DNA of 64,000 nucleotides from Hyposmocoma kahamanoa (lineage: Eukaryota > Arthropoda > Insecta > Lepidoptera > Cosmopterigidae), in the NCBI RefSeq assembly GCF_003589595.1, contig NW_020653854.1, forward strand, positions 22,150,914-22,214,913, written 5' to 3'. The translations under genes were made by a program, and so were the position numbers. Numbering within the stretch: the stretch's first letter is position 1; every line of letters starts with the position of its first letter. Below, piece after piece: positions 53,654 through 63,935 of this stretch. A model generated the notes under the pieces. It was not told the DNA's origin and did no database searches. It saw only the letters and a program-made list of their open reading frames with translations.

Positions 53654-54538
53654 TTTATAACGTCAAGTGACGGGACGAATAAGCCGTGTGTCTGGTAGTA
53701 AGCGACACGCCTGTCCCTAACAATTGCAGTACCACTCAGAGCTTTAAATCACAAAGATCTGAAGGGGAAGTCCCATGTGCCTGTAATTTCACCAGCACCC
53801 TTACCCTTCAAAACCTGAGCACAGTACTGACATTACTGCTTGGCGGCAGAAATACGTAAGGTGGCAGTACTGCCCTTTTTTTTTGACGGGGAGGGAAATC
53901 TTTATGGATACCCCTGAGCCCAGCGAGACTCAGGGGTTATGTGGGGACTCTCCCTTCAGATTGGAGGGCGTACCCCACTAAAACCCCCCTGGGTTTCCCT
54001 CTTGCCGGTTGAGTCGGCGCCGTGGGATCAGTGAACATTCACCACGACGCCGCCCGGCCGCCCTAGCTTGCGCCAGGGCTCCCGCGCCAACGGAGGGGCG
54101 AGTCGATTGTCCTCCGACCCGCCCAGACGAGTGAGGCCGTGCAATGCAGGCTCCGGAGTCCCTATCCAGAGCCCGCTGGTCTCACTAGGGGATCAGGCGA
54201 GCAGCGAACTGCCTTCGCCTTCTCCCCGTACGTCTGCGCCGAAGCGGGTGCGCGTCAGCCGCGTCCTCGCGTACCCGCTCCGCGGCCTCCTTTTGCGACA
54301 TAACCTCTGCGCAAAAGGAGGCCACCGCCTCCCAGGACTCCTCGCTATCGAGCATGGCGGCAACCACGCTCGGCAGCGAGAGGTCCTGCAGTCCCGGTCA
54401 GAGTGCGGCGCTGCTCCCGGCTACACACCTCTAGGGTGTTCTGCGCGGTGTCATCCGCAGCGCCGTACTCGTGGCACGACGGGGATGGCAGTACTACACT
54501 GGACGAACTCTTTCACAAGGAGCTGTACTGCTACTAAA
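53654..54538 (-). repeat. SINE-like family A copy split by an R1-clade LINE
   Basis: 53654-53871 carries AACGTCAAGTGACGGGACGA, GTAAGCGACACGCCTGTCCC, CCAGCACCCTTACCCTTCAA and AAGGTGGCAGTACT. 54486-54538 carries TGGCAGTACTACACTGGACG and AACTCTTTCACAAGGAGCTG. The parts are contiguous in other copies except for the duplicated TGGCAGTACT. Confidence 0.9.
53872..54485 (-). mobile_element. R1-clade non-LTR retrotransposon, 5-prime truncated
   Basis: The minus strand reads SEESWEAVASFCAEVMSQKE followed by AAERVREDAAD (54345-54255), the conserved C-terminal end of ORF2 in R1-clade insect LINEs. A GC-rich 3-prime untranslated region follows (GGGGTTTTAGTGGGGTACGC as reverse of 53970-53990) and an A-tail (plus-strand T-run 53876-53884). 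Target-site duplications TGGCAGTACT at 53862-53871 and 54486-54495 flank it exactly. About 0.6 kb of what is normally a 5-6 kb element remains. GC content is far above the surroundings. Confidence 0.8.
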
Positions 54539-54539
54539 T

Positions 54540-54860
54540 ATATCATATATCGTATAGGTAGTTGTTCTTACCGTACATATAAGGTTAATTTTTAATTCCT
54601 CCTTTTCAAATGTCTCTTTGTTGTGGAACATAGTCTTTTAAGAGATTTCGTCACAGCTTATTGTAGAAATCGTTTTCAGCTTGAAATGTAGACTGATCTA
54701 AATTATTAAAGCATAATTTTGTTGCTAATAGTAGGTTATGCACTTATATTTGTAACAAGGTCTAGATATCATAATTAGGCGGTAAAACTAGAATGTAAAT
54801 AAAACTTACCTATAAACTTAATGCTATAAAAAATACCTATGGATGGAAGTTTGATCCAAT
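54540..54860. other. AT-rich non-coding interval
   Basis: No gene or shared repeat recognised between the family A copy and the family B SINE. Confidence 0.4.
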
Positions 54861-55062
54861 TGCCTCCGCGGCCGAACGGTTATCATGCTGGACTGCCACG
54901 CAGAAGGCCTGAGTTCGATTCCCGGACCGAGAGAAATGTTCATATGGCCTACATTTATTTCTCTCGTGAGTTTGGGTATAATTTGTGGTTGTCTATGTGT
55001 GTGTCCATGGCACACGCGATACAGAGTTTCCCTATAGCGGGGCCATGATTGTGTGCGTTTGT
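54861..55062 (+). mobile_element. tRNA-derived SINE, family B, copy 4
   Basis: TTGCCTCCGCGGCCGAACGG, ACTGCCACGCAGAAGGCCTG, GAGTTCGATTCCCGGACCGA, ATGGCCTACATTTATTTCTC, GTGTGTCCATGGCACACGCG. The TTA tail is lost. It lies about 250 bp before the Vha100 exon. Confidence 0.9.
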
Positions 55063-55344
55063 TTGTTTGATTGGCTTGAACTTTTGACTAGGTTTACCAG
55101 AATTGTAAAGAATCTACATGTGTGTAATTCCTAGACGTGAAAGTGGGACAGAACTCTATGTAAGACAGAACTCTCTCTAAGAACTCTAAGCAGGTACTGC
55201 GGAAACCATTGTTCATCAGTGGACCACTAGGCTTCAACGGGAAGCACTTGTACTCATCTAATTACTGACTTACCATTTGCACATTATAACACCAAATTTT
55301 TCTTCTTATTTTCAGACAAAAAGAAGCATTAACTTCATACCAAG

Positions 55345-55461
55345 ATGGGGGCGATGTTTAGGAGCGAAGAGATGGCCCTGTGCCAGCTCTTCATCCAGCC
55401 CGAGGCGGCGTACACTTCCGTCTCCGAGCTGGGAGAGGCCGGCACTGTGCAGTTCAGAGAC
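55345..55461 (+). CDS. Vha100: V-type H+-ATPase 116-kDa subunit a, first coding exon
   Basis: The exon encodes 39 residues, [20 protein letters not shown] then [19 protein letters not shown], the highly conserved N-terminus of V-ATPase subunit a (usual form MG.LFRSEEM.LCQLFLQ.EAAY..V.ELGELG.VQFRDLN). Subunit a is the membrane-sector stator subunit (about 830 residues, large cytosolic N-domain plus eight membrane helices) that carries the proton half-channels. An acceptor with a long pyrimidine tract (TTCTTCTTATTTTCAG) ends at 55315, so this exon has 29 untranslated bases and the gene has an upstream non-coding exon. The donor GTAAGTAGA follows at 55462 in phase 0. No following exon was seen up to 64000, so the first coding intron exceeds 8.5 kb. 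Isoform (Vha100-1 or other) cannot be told from 39 residues. Confidence 0.92.
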
Positions 55462-56450
55462 GTAAGTAGATATCTGTTATGTGTATAATTATGTCAAGGG
55501 GTCTCGGATGGAATTTATAATTGAAACCAGTCGAGATCCTGAAACATTGGACAGGATGTGCATGAAAACCGGTTGTAATTCGTTTGCTGAAACTATTATA
55601 TATTGCCGATTAGTTGCAGTTTAGACTTTAAAGACGTAGTCCATAATGATGTCCTTCACAAAGATTTCGGTTCTTAAAGAAACTAACACCCTATTGCGTA
55701 GAATCTATAAGGTCTTCTATTCTAGTTTTTCACTCAAGCGATCTAACAAAATTGGCTAGTTTTGGAGGGATCTGTCGGACATATTTTTAACACAAAATGG
55801 AAACCTGTATGTAACTATTTAGTGAATTGCAGGTTTCTTCGTAGTAAGAAACCTGTAATTATTTTAAGAAGACGTATTGAAATAACTCAGTGCGTAGAAT
55901 TCAATGGTTACAAGAATAATAATAGAAACAAAAATGGTTCTTTAGTTTCACGTGTTGATACAGTGAGTGTAGTTTGTCGGAAAAAAGTGAGGTACAATGG
56001 TAACACCACAAGTAATCGAGATGAAGGTGTCACCTGCCGCTGACCAGATAACCTTTGACTATTGAGCGTGTAAGGGTTCTGAAATATTTTCAGGAAAATG
56101 AAAAGAAATCATACCGTGTAATGTAAGCCACAATGTTAACTACGGACAGACATTATAATATACGGGCTTTGTCTTTTTGCCAAGAGCTATATTTCAATTA
56201 CATTTGAGTATAATATAGAATGTTTATTTACTGGTTATTGTTTCTTAATTTTACATACGTCTTTACGAATTTGAAATCTACATAAGAATGGTTTCTGACG
56301 TACATGCAATGAGTACCTGCGAGCCTACTTGCTCTTACATAAACTTGCATAACAGATAAGAACGCTCGTAAAAAAGAAATCTATATAAAACGAGACACAA
56401 ACTGGTTATCATTATACTATCATAACGTTGTACTTAGTATTTTACGATAT
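55462..56450. other. Start of Vha100 intron, nothing recognised
   Basis: No further exon of subunit a was found; the open frame at 55762-56043 shows no homology and lacks flanking splice sites. Confidence 0.45.
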
Positions 56451-56451
56451 T

Positions 56452-56785
56452 TCAAGGAATAAAAGGTGTAAAGTTTATATAAGTTACTTCTGGGATGAAG
56501 AGCCGTAAAAGTTTATCTTATTGGTAAGTTCCTCGAAGGAAAAAAGGCGTCAATGTTTATGTGAGTTACTTCTGGGAAGAAAAGGCGTAATAGTTTATAT
56601 ATGTTATTTCATGAACGAAAAGGCGTAAAAGTTTGTATAAGTTACTTCAAGAAAGAAAAGGCATAAAAGATTACGTAACCGTAGTACAGGGACGAAAAGG
56701 CGTAACAGTTTATATACGTTACTTCATGGAAGAAACGGCGTAAAAGATTATATAAGTTTGTTCTGGTAAGAAAAGGTCTAAAAGC
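56452..56785 (+). repeat. Degenerate minisatellite in Vha100 intron, 38-44 bp unit
   Basis: About eight copies of a unit like GAAGAAAAGGCGTAAAAGTT plus TATATAAGTTACTTC(T/A)(T/G)G stand head to tail (starts near 56462, 56498, 56540, 56575, 56613, 56653, 56692, 56730). Copies are 75-85% alike by eye and vary in length. Confidence 0.8.
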
Positions 56786-58025
56786 CAAACGATAGTATCG
56801 ACTTCATCATCATCATCCTATTTAAGAGCCAAGCTCTTGTTGGTGTAGCCTCCTCCACTCCTGACGGTTAGACGGTAGCCAGCTCCTTGGTCTCCTAACA
56901 GCTGCTCATTTGATCTTCTTTATTTATTCACTATATTTAATTCTTGGTATTCATTATCGACTTAAAAATAAAAATATGTATATTCATATCAGTTCTACTA
57001 AAACATGCACTCTAATCAGGTTTGCATAATGTGCGTAAATTGGGTGTAGCTTAAAACAATAAAAAAAATACGAGTATTGCTAAAAATTATTTTTAATTGG
57101 ATATGCTTCTAAATTATCAATTAAAAATATCGTTATAAGGCACCTGGCATTTTTATCCAAATGAGTGAAGACATAATGTACGTTATTAATAAAATGATTT
57201 ATGAGATTCGTGGAGACATTGGCACGAAAGCCAAGGCAGTTTTCGGTATAACCCAGACAAGGTGAACTTCTCCTGACCCCGTTTAACGTCTTTATTCATT
57301 GAAAGGTGCAGTAATCTTTCATTTTTGTACTTATCATGTAAATTAAGATAAATATATTTCATACAAGTATGTTATATTCGCTTAGGATATGGAGCATCCG
57401 ACTTTCTGCGTAACGCTGAAATGCGTTTGCGATTAACAAATACAGTATTACTTTTTATAAGACCGTGCGGTCGAAATTACCCCACAATAAACGCCCAATA
57501 TACTAAATATTAGGTACACTGTTTGTATGTATTTTTCTAGATACCCTATCGTATGGAATACATAGAATTTATAGCGCTATATTTGAATGCGATACTTTCA
57601 TTATACTGCCGTTTATTAATGAAAATGCGGCCTTACTTAGCTTATACTTATCTCAAAATCTCTACTTAGAAACAGTTAAAGTTAACGAGTCCGACATATC
57701 GGAACTTACCCTAATGATGCGTAAATAAAATATCATTAAACTAATTCAATATCCTAAATGCTATCTTAAAAAATGTTTTCAACACATAGCCGTGTTAGTT
57801 AGCAGACGGAAGTATAATATACTAGATGTTTACGTGATTATTTTCTTTAAATCAGTTTAAGGGGGCGCCTATAGTGCCGTGCGCGACGCCTCCGAAGAGC
57901 CTGCACTGCTAGCGGCGGAACCGGGGTAAAGGGGCTATTGCTTCCCAATACCATTTATTATTGTACCATTTGTAACCGAATTTCCGATAACTGGGCAAAA
58001 TATAACTGTAAATATTCCATTTTGA
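56786..58025. other. Vha100 intron, repeat traces only
   Basis: 56800-56910 has a CATCATCATC run followed by GGTGTAGCCTCCTCCACTCC, probably a SINE fragment of unknown family. 57855-57935 is CpG-rich (GTGCGCGACGCCTCCGAAGA). No exon was recognised. Confidence 0.35.
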
Positions 58026-58027
58026 TC

Positions 58028-58476
58028 GCGTGCCTATTAGAGGGTGCCAGAGTATTGATTGCATCCGGGCGCTACATGTGCTAGCACCTTCACTGTGTAT
58101 GTACGCCTAAGCATTGATATTATAATATTATCTCATGCCTTAAACATGTAGTAGATATGTAATGCTCACCTTATATACTACAAGCTATTGATAACTAGAT
58201 ACGTACATACTTGAATGGAAGTATTGTAATGAGTAAGAATGCAGACGCGAAGCAGGTATTTAATATTTCTATTGCTTCTTGACAATGTTTTTGTGCACAT
58301 TTCTATTACGCTTATTTACTTGTTCTCAAGTGTTTACGTATGTCATCTACTTACGAAAGTAATAGAATGACGCATATTCGATTGAAAAATATAATTGTAG
58401 TATTGTTGTCCGTTCGTCGGCGCTAGCCAATGCAGGGAGCGAGTGCAATCAATATGGCGCCCTCTAGTAAGCACGC
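58028..58476. repeat. Inverted-repeat element, about 450 bp
   Basis: The left arm (58028-58088: GCGTGCCTATTAGAGGGTGC, ATTGATTGCATCCGGGCGCT, GTGCTAGCACC) is matched in reverse by 58415-58476 (GGCGCTAGCCAATGCAGGGA, GTGCAATCAATATGGCGCCC, TCTAGTAAGCACGC). The arms are imperfect, with substitutions and short gaps. This could be an old foldback element or two opposed insertions of one short repeat. Confidence 0.6.
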
Positions 58477-58479
58477 GGA

Positions 58480-59350
58480 CAAAACAGAATACTTACACCA
58501 TTGACTTACAAATAAATGGACGACGGGTCTAATACAAAAATCACGAAAAAAATGTCCCAAGTCAACCTATTTAAACGTAGTGACATGTAAAGGAATATGA
58601 AAAAGCTAAAACGTTGAATTTAAATTGTAATGTCATCGCAGTACTGTCTAATTTTGCTTGCTTCGCTGTCAGTCGAACAAACGAAGACTAAAGCGTGAAT
58701 GACGCTCTGTATACGATTTTAACGCCCTATAAGTTCGGACACTTTTTAGCGCGGGCCCGACGTCCATATAATTGTAAGTCAATGACTTACACTTATATTC
58801 CCTTCAATGATCGGAAATTTGGGAGCAAATGGTGCAATTATAAATGATGTTTACCTCCGCGTCGCGAGCGACACAGGTTCTTGAAGGCGTCACATACCCT
58901 GCACCGTATGTAAAGCGGGCACTGCATATATACCTCCTATGTACCTAGGCTATTATTAGGCGTTTCGCCTACCGTCAGGCGCACGACTGTCACTTGGCTT
59001 AAAAAAACACTGCGCGTTTCGCATCGGCGGCGGTCCGAGCGGAAGAAGAAGTCTTTGAGAGTCGATCAAAACGAGCGGAAGTGATAAGCTCAACTATTTT
59101 CCGCTCATATTACATGAACATGTCGTTTTTTTCCGACCGGCTTAAAGCGATTTCTTAATTCGACAGGTGACCTTCATCACGAAGTTACGTATCTTACAAT
59201 TTTGGTGAAAAAATGTTGTTTACTCGTACTAGTGACGGTGAATTAGGTACTGCATAATTTTTTTAAATTATTATTATCATCATTATTTATTTTAGACTCT
59301 TGCCTCTCCCAGGGCCTAAAAGATTAATTTTGAATTTTTATTGTTATTAT
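58480..59350. other. Vha100 intron, CpG-rich patch at 58990-59110
   Basis: GCGTTTCGCATCGGCGGCGG and CGAGCGGAAGTGATAAGC stand out from the AT-rich background. No coding homology recognised. Confidence 0.35.
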
Positions 59351-59426
59351 ACGCATATAAACAAAACAACAAAGGAACAATAGTAATAATTTACTATTGT
59401 TCCTTTGTTGTTTTGTTTATATGCGT
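59351..59426. repeat. Perfect 36-bp inverted repeat, four-base loop
   Basis: Arm 59351-59386 (ACGCATATAAACAAAACAAC.. to ..AATAGTAA) and arm 59391-59426 are exact reverse complements around TAAT. No mismatch in 36 bp. Confidence 0.95.
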
Positions 59427-59678
59427 GTCCGTCCTTGTGTAATAAACAGTTTTCTTTCTTCTTTCTTTTTTCTTTGTAGTACCTTCTCGTGTATAGTTTG
59501 ATAATTCGTAGTATTTACTTGGGTACGTACAAATAAGCATTGGGTTTTGTACAAATCTTCAACTCGTGCGTGCAAATTTTGCACAACGTCGTCTAGGCCG
59601 ATCGAACGACTTCCACATTTCAGTCATATGAAAGTAAATTATGTAGGTGCTTTACAATACATTTCAGTATTGTAATCA

Positions 59679-60300
59679 GCTGCTGGTAGCTGTAAAGGTA
59701 CCTGGCTGAGTGATTTCTTACAGATGGCGCTATGGCGAAAAGTCGTTAAAAACCAAAATAATCAGCAACAAGCACATAGAAACATTCATAAGGTCCGCTA
59801 GTTCGTTGCGTGGCTTAGTTGGCGTAGGGTCAGGTACGGTTTGCTGGAAAACGTTGGTTCGAATTCAGCCAAATCGAAGGCATTTTTTCTAAGTGTTCGA
59901 TCTTTATATTAATAACTATAACAAACTAGTGGAGTAATTTCACAAAAATAATTGAATATAATGGTGGTACTTAAAAATTACAATTATTAAAGCGATATCT
60001 CTAGTCAGCTGCTGGTAGTTGTAAAGGTACCTGGCTGAGTAAAGAAATAGCTTTCTCACAGATGGCGTTACGGCGAAAAGTCGTTAAAAACCAAAAACAA
60101 AGATTGGCAGTAAGCACATAGAAAAATTCTGTTCCGTGGCTTAGTTGGCATTGGGTTTGGCACGGTTTTATGGAAGACGTTGGTTCGAATTCAGCAAATC
60201 GAAGGTTTTTTTTTCTAAATGTTCAATCTTTATATTAATAAAAATAACAAACTAGTGGAGTAATTTCACAAAACTAATTGAATATCATAGTGGTTCAATA
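59679..60300 (+). mobile_element. Two tandem copies of tRNA-like SINE family C
   Basis: Copy 1 (59679-59965) and copy 2 (60008-60300) each run from CAGCTGCTGGTAG(C/T)TGTAAA through ACAGATGGCG and AAAAGTCGTTAAAAACCAAA to CGTGGCTTAGTTGGC, GTTGGTTCGAATTCAGC and TTATATTAATAA, ending AACTAGTGGAGTAATTTCAC. The copies are alike but not identical; the right flank motif also follows the fragment at 6541-6640. Confidence 0.75.
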
Positions 60301-60827
60301 TCGTGACATTCAATAAACTTAAAAGTTACAGTGTAAAAAAAACACTGTACAAATCAAATGCACGTTTCCTACAACAAATTGCAAACGAGTGAAATTTGTA
60401 ACGTCGTAGTCATTCTTTATCAAATTCGATCGAAGTTTACGATCAGGTTCTGCAGTCCATTTCCATTATGAAGGGTAAGTTGTACGTGTGACGTCATATC
60501 TACATGGAAGTTCTTGCGTAAAAAACACGACATTATAAATCCGATTACTTGCCTGCTAATTAAGGTAACTCTTTAGTAGCACCCCGGGGCAATGGAGCGA
60601 AACCCAGCCAGCCCAAAACAGGGCTTGACCGGTTTCAATGTTTTTGCCAAACGATGCATCATATGACCGAACCTCTCAACCGTTTCATAACTATAGTTGT
60701 TTATCAAGTTCTGTAAGGATGGGAGTTATTGATTGATTGGACGGTTTAATTAAAAGCAAAAGGTTGTTCTTGAGTGCTTTTTTTTGTAAATTAGCAACTG
60801 CGGCACAAACGTTAAGTACAGCCGATT

Positions 60828-61105
60828 ATTTTAACCGACTAAAACGTTCTCAATTCGAATATATGTTACGTGATGACTTGTGAACCGATTTTGATGATTC
60901 TATTTCTGTTGGAAACCTCAGTAGTGGAACCACTTTTTTAGTGGAACACATTTAAATATTTAAATTTGAAGAAAATATTCCTCTAAAGTTGGAAAACTGG
61001 GGGATGAAGACGGTTTCGCGCGCTTTCCCGTAATCGAATGCAATGAAGCTTAGCAAATAAATGTAATTCCACTAACTTTTGAGGTCGGTTTTTTAGTACT
61101 CTCTA
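60828..61105 (+). repeat. Dispersed repeat family D, copy 8
   Basis: TTAACCGACTAAAACGTTCT, GTGAACCGATTTTGATGATT, AGAAAATATTCCTCTAAAGT, TGGGGGATGAAGACGGTTTC, TTTTGAGGTCGGTTTTTTAG. Confidence 0.8.
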
Positions 61106-61324
61106 CTGAGATTATTTGAAAGTGAAATAGACCAACGTATATAAAAGTTCTTAAAAATAATATCAAGTACAATCTTGTAACTCTCTGCAGGGCACCGCAA
61201 TATTTAACTTAAAATAAATTTCGGTCTTATTAGACTAAAATCTAATAAAATATATTATATTAAATGTAATATCAAATTAATATTAAATTAAAAAAAGTAG
61301 TTTTAAATATTTAAAGTATTCATA

Positions 61325-61567
61325 ATATCGTCTGTTTAAAGGTAAAACCACATAAGTGACATTTTCCACAAAAAAATCTCCAAATTATGTACCAGTTATA
61401 AGAAATTCGCGATCTCTCTACAGATAAAACTCTTATTACGTTTGTAGCTTTTTTGTTATTTAGTTTCACGTGCAGAAAGATACTGATTTTCTTTCCATAG
61501 CTATATAAATTAAAGACTTTTCGTGGAAAATGTCACTTATGTGGTTTTACCTTTAAACAGACGATAT
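61325..61567. mobile_element. MITE with perfect 45-bp termini, 243 bp
   Basis: Arm 61325-61369 (ATATCGTCTGTTTAAAGGTA.. ending ..GACATTTTCCAC) and arm 61523-61567 are exact reverse complements. The interior is AT-rich and non-coding. The boundary could be set at TA dinucleotides within the ATAT ends, so a Tc1/mariner-type target site is possible. A diverged TGTCACTTATCTC lies just downstream (61648). Confidence 0.9.
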
Positions 61568-61569
61568 AA

Positions 61570-62320
61570 GAAAAACAAACAGAATGTATTAGCGTAGAGT
61601 ACTGTCACTCATGTAGTTCACCTTCTATTGTCAATGTAAATGCATGTCACTTATCTCGAAGACCGATTTAGTCTAATGTGACCCCGTGTACATTTACGTC
61701 GCTAATTCGATGCCTGACCCTGACGAGACTGACTGGTAAATAAAATAGACTTCGAATGGTAAATGGAACGAAAGGAATGTTTGTGTGTTTAAAATAATTT
61801 ATAGGTAAATATATAATAAGGTAAATTGACCAATAATTGACAACAGTGTCGTACATTGGGCTGTCCCAAATCTTTTTCACATAAGAAATCAAATACTGAT
61901 ATAACTCCAAAACTGTGTTAAATCTACTAGTAATGGCATATACGAATTCTGTTTAGAAACTTTCTCCGATTCACTCAATATTTTTTTAGTATGGTGACTG
62001 GCTTTTGCGGAAAACTGGAATGTTTTAATAATGCTATGATTATTTTAAATTGTATACTTTACCTAGGTGATTTATTAACCTCTCCACAAAACAAGGAAAT
62101 CACAATAATTAAAAACTAATGGAAAATACTGTTAAGTAATGTGGATAAAAAGGTTAAAGACTCGGCATTACCGATTTTCAGTCTTCACACGGTCGCTTTG
62201 TGCACCAGGATGATGTGCGGAGTGTACACCATTATATACCTTAAGTAATATCTTAAAGTTTAAAGGCTGTCTGCATAAAGTAACTTTCGTTTTATTTGAC
62301 CGAAAATTTAAAATTTTAGT
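61570..62320. other. Vha100 intron, nothing further recognised
   Basis: AT-rich; the minus-strand open frame at 61668-61910 has no homology I can name. Confidence 0.4.
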
Positions 62321-62324
62321 AGCA

Positions 62325-62612
62325 GTAGAGCTCATTGTGAAAGTGTTCGTCCAGGGAAGTACTGCTACCTTTCCTATTTCTAAGCCAAGCAGTAATGTGA
62401 GCATTACGTCTTTCCTGTTTAATATGGGGTGCTGACGAAATTACAGGCACATGGGACTTGTTAACTTATGCCTCAGGGTGACGGGCGCAGTGGCGGTGCC
62501 CATAAGATCTTTGCCATTTAAAGCTGTGAGTGGCATGCAACTGTTATGGATAGGTGTGTCGCTTACCACCAGTTTTACGACTTGTTCGTCCTGTCACTTG
62601 GTGTTAAGAAAA
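62325..62612 (+). repeat. SINE-like family A copy
   Basis: Sense: GTTCGTCCAGGGAAGTACTG, CAAGCAGTAATGTGAGCATT, GTGCTGACGAAATTACAGGC, TATGCCTCAGGGTGACGGGC, ACTTGTTCGTCCTGTCACTT, GGTGTTAAGAAAAA as degraded tail. Confidence 0.87.
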
Positions 62613-62815
62613 ATGTGCTGCTAGTACTCGATCTCCGTACATATAAAAGCCATTACTTATATCATTTTTTGAAAGTAAACAACGTACATGGTCAGCGAAA
62701 CGCTTAGTGTGAATCCTGGGAATATGCACAACATAGGGGTGGATCCCCAGTCCACGTCTAGTTCCCCGATGATGGAAAGACTTTGCTAGGCCCGTCCATT
62801 TTGGCAACCATTTTT
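62613..62815 (-). mobile_element. Non-LTR retrotransposon ORF2 fragment
   Basis: The minus strand reads WTGLAKSFHHRGTRRGLGIH, then PYVVHIPRIHTKRFADH, the C-terminal region of the same LINE group as 49190-49510 (usual H.YVV..P..RT.RF). It ends at a T-run at 62812-62819, which may be incidental because that would be the 5-prime side. Confidence 0.6.
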
Positions 62816-63006
62816 TTTTAATAAAAATTGTTTATAATAATTTACAAAACATGCAAAATTATAATCTAAAATAAAATTTGAAAAACATAAATTTAAAGAA
62901 TTACTTTTCACATTTATATATCGTACGGACGTAACGTAACGTAATCGACATTTTATATTTTTTCTTTTACCTTATCTTTATATCGAAGTTATTAACATAT
63001 CTGTAA

Positions 63007-63139
63007 GGCTAGCACGACAAATCACGACTTGCGCGAGAGCGACATAAAGCGCGAGTCGCGAGATCTCTATGCGAGAATAGCAGTAGGTATATCGCGCTCT
63101 ATGTCACTCTTGTGCAAGTTGTGCCTTGTCGTGCTAGCC
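63007..63139. mobile_element. MITE, 133 bp, with long inverted repeats
   Basis: Starts GGCTAGCACGACAAATCACG and ends TTGTGCCTTGTCGTGCTAGC-C; the arms can be paired for about 40 bp with mismatches (GACTTGCGCGAGAGCGACAT against ATGTCACTCTTGTGCAAGTT). Almost the whole element is a hairpin. Target duplication not clear. Confidence 0.75.
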
Positions 63140-63369
63140 CCAGTGGAATCAGCGAAAGGAGGTCTACAACCCCCTTTAAGCGGTTTTTTATATCTTATTT
63201 AGTTTTAGTTTTATTGTTATACAAATTCAGCGTATTGACATTTTTAAAAAGAAAAAAGTTTAGTGCCAATACTTCAAAAGTTACCAGAATGCAAATGCGT
63301 ATGACAAGGAGAGCAGTATAGCAGTTAGCGAGGTTTGGGATTACAAATTTACTAGAGTCATCGACCTTG

Positions 63370-63935
63370 TATTTAATATTTATTTTTTTTAATTAAAAAT
63401 ACCGACCGCAAAAGTTCGCGTATCGGCTTTTTTATTGGAATTACATCTCGGAATTACATTCCGAAGAACAGAGTCCGATGTGATAATACAACGAAAAGGG
63501 GATAAATACATAATGTCGTTATTCAAAATAAGACCTAGCTCTAGGTGTTTTCAGAATTTTATGAATTATTTCGTTTCGGAAATATAAAACCGAACAACCG
63601 TCGATCTGATATCCACAGTTAAAAACAGCGCACAAAATGTACAATGTCCCGAGAATAAGCAATCTTGCACATAGGTCTTTGTTTTACGGATGAGTCGATC
63701 TATTTACCAAGTTTTATTGGAATCGGTTAACGGAAAAGCTTAAAACCGGATTGATCCCCTAATTTGCCACCCTTAGAGGCGAAATATTTTCTTCAAATTT
63801 AAATGGCACCAATACTGAGGTACCATCCAGCAAAAAAAGAATCGTCAAAATCGGTTCACAAATGCCGTGAATGCGTAAAATATATCAAAAAAATACAGCC
63901 GAATTGAAAACCTCTTCCTTTTTTAAACTTGGTTA
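63370..63935 (-). repeat. Dispersed repeat family D copy containing MITE F
   Basis: The family D ends are ACCGACCGCAAAAGTTCGCG at 63402 and, at the right, AAAACCTCTTCCTTTTTTAA. The family is interrupted at the GGAATTACATCT site: 63450-63698 is MITE F (TTCCGAAGAACAGAGTCCGA to GTTTTACGGATGAGTCGA) and D continues with TATTTACCAAGTTTTATTGG. F therefore inserted after D. Confidence 0.8.
63450..63698. mobile_element. MITE family F, copy 2 (nested in family D)
   Basis: The terminal repeats correspond to those of 7769-8004, and the interior matches it in reverse complement (GATCTGATATCCACAG; CTATGTGCAAGA in reverse). Length about 249 bp. Confidence 0.75.

Noticed and set aside
54068..54595. 175-residue plus-strand open frame as a GC-rich gene
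   Set aside because: It is the antisense of an R1-type LINE ORF2 end and its 3-prime region, and runs into a SINE-like repeat.
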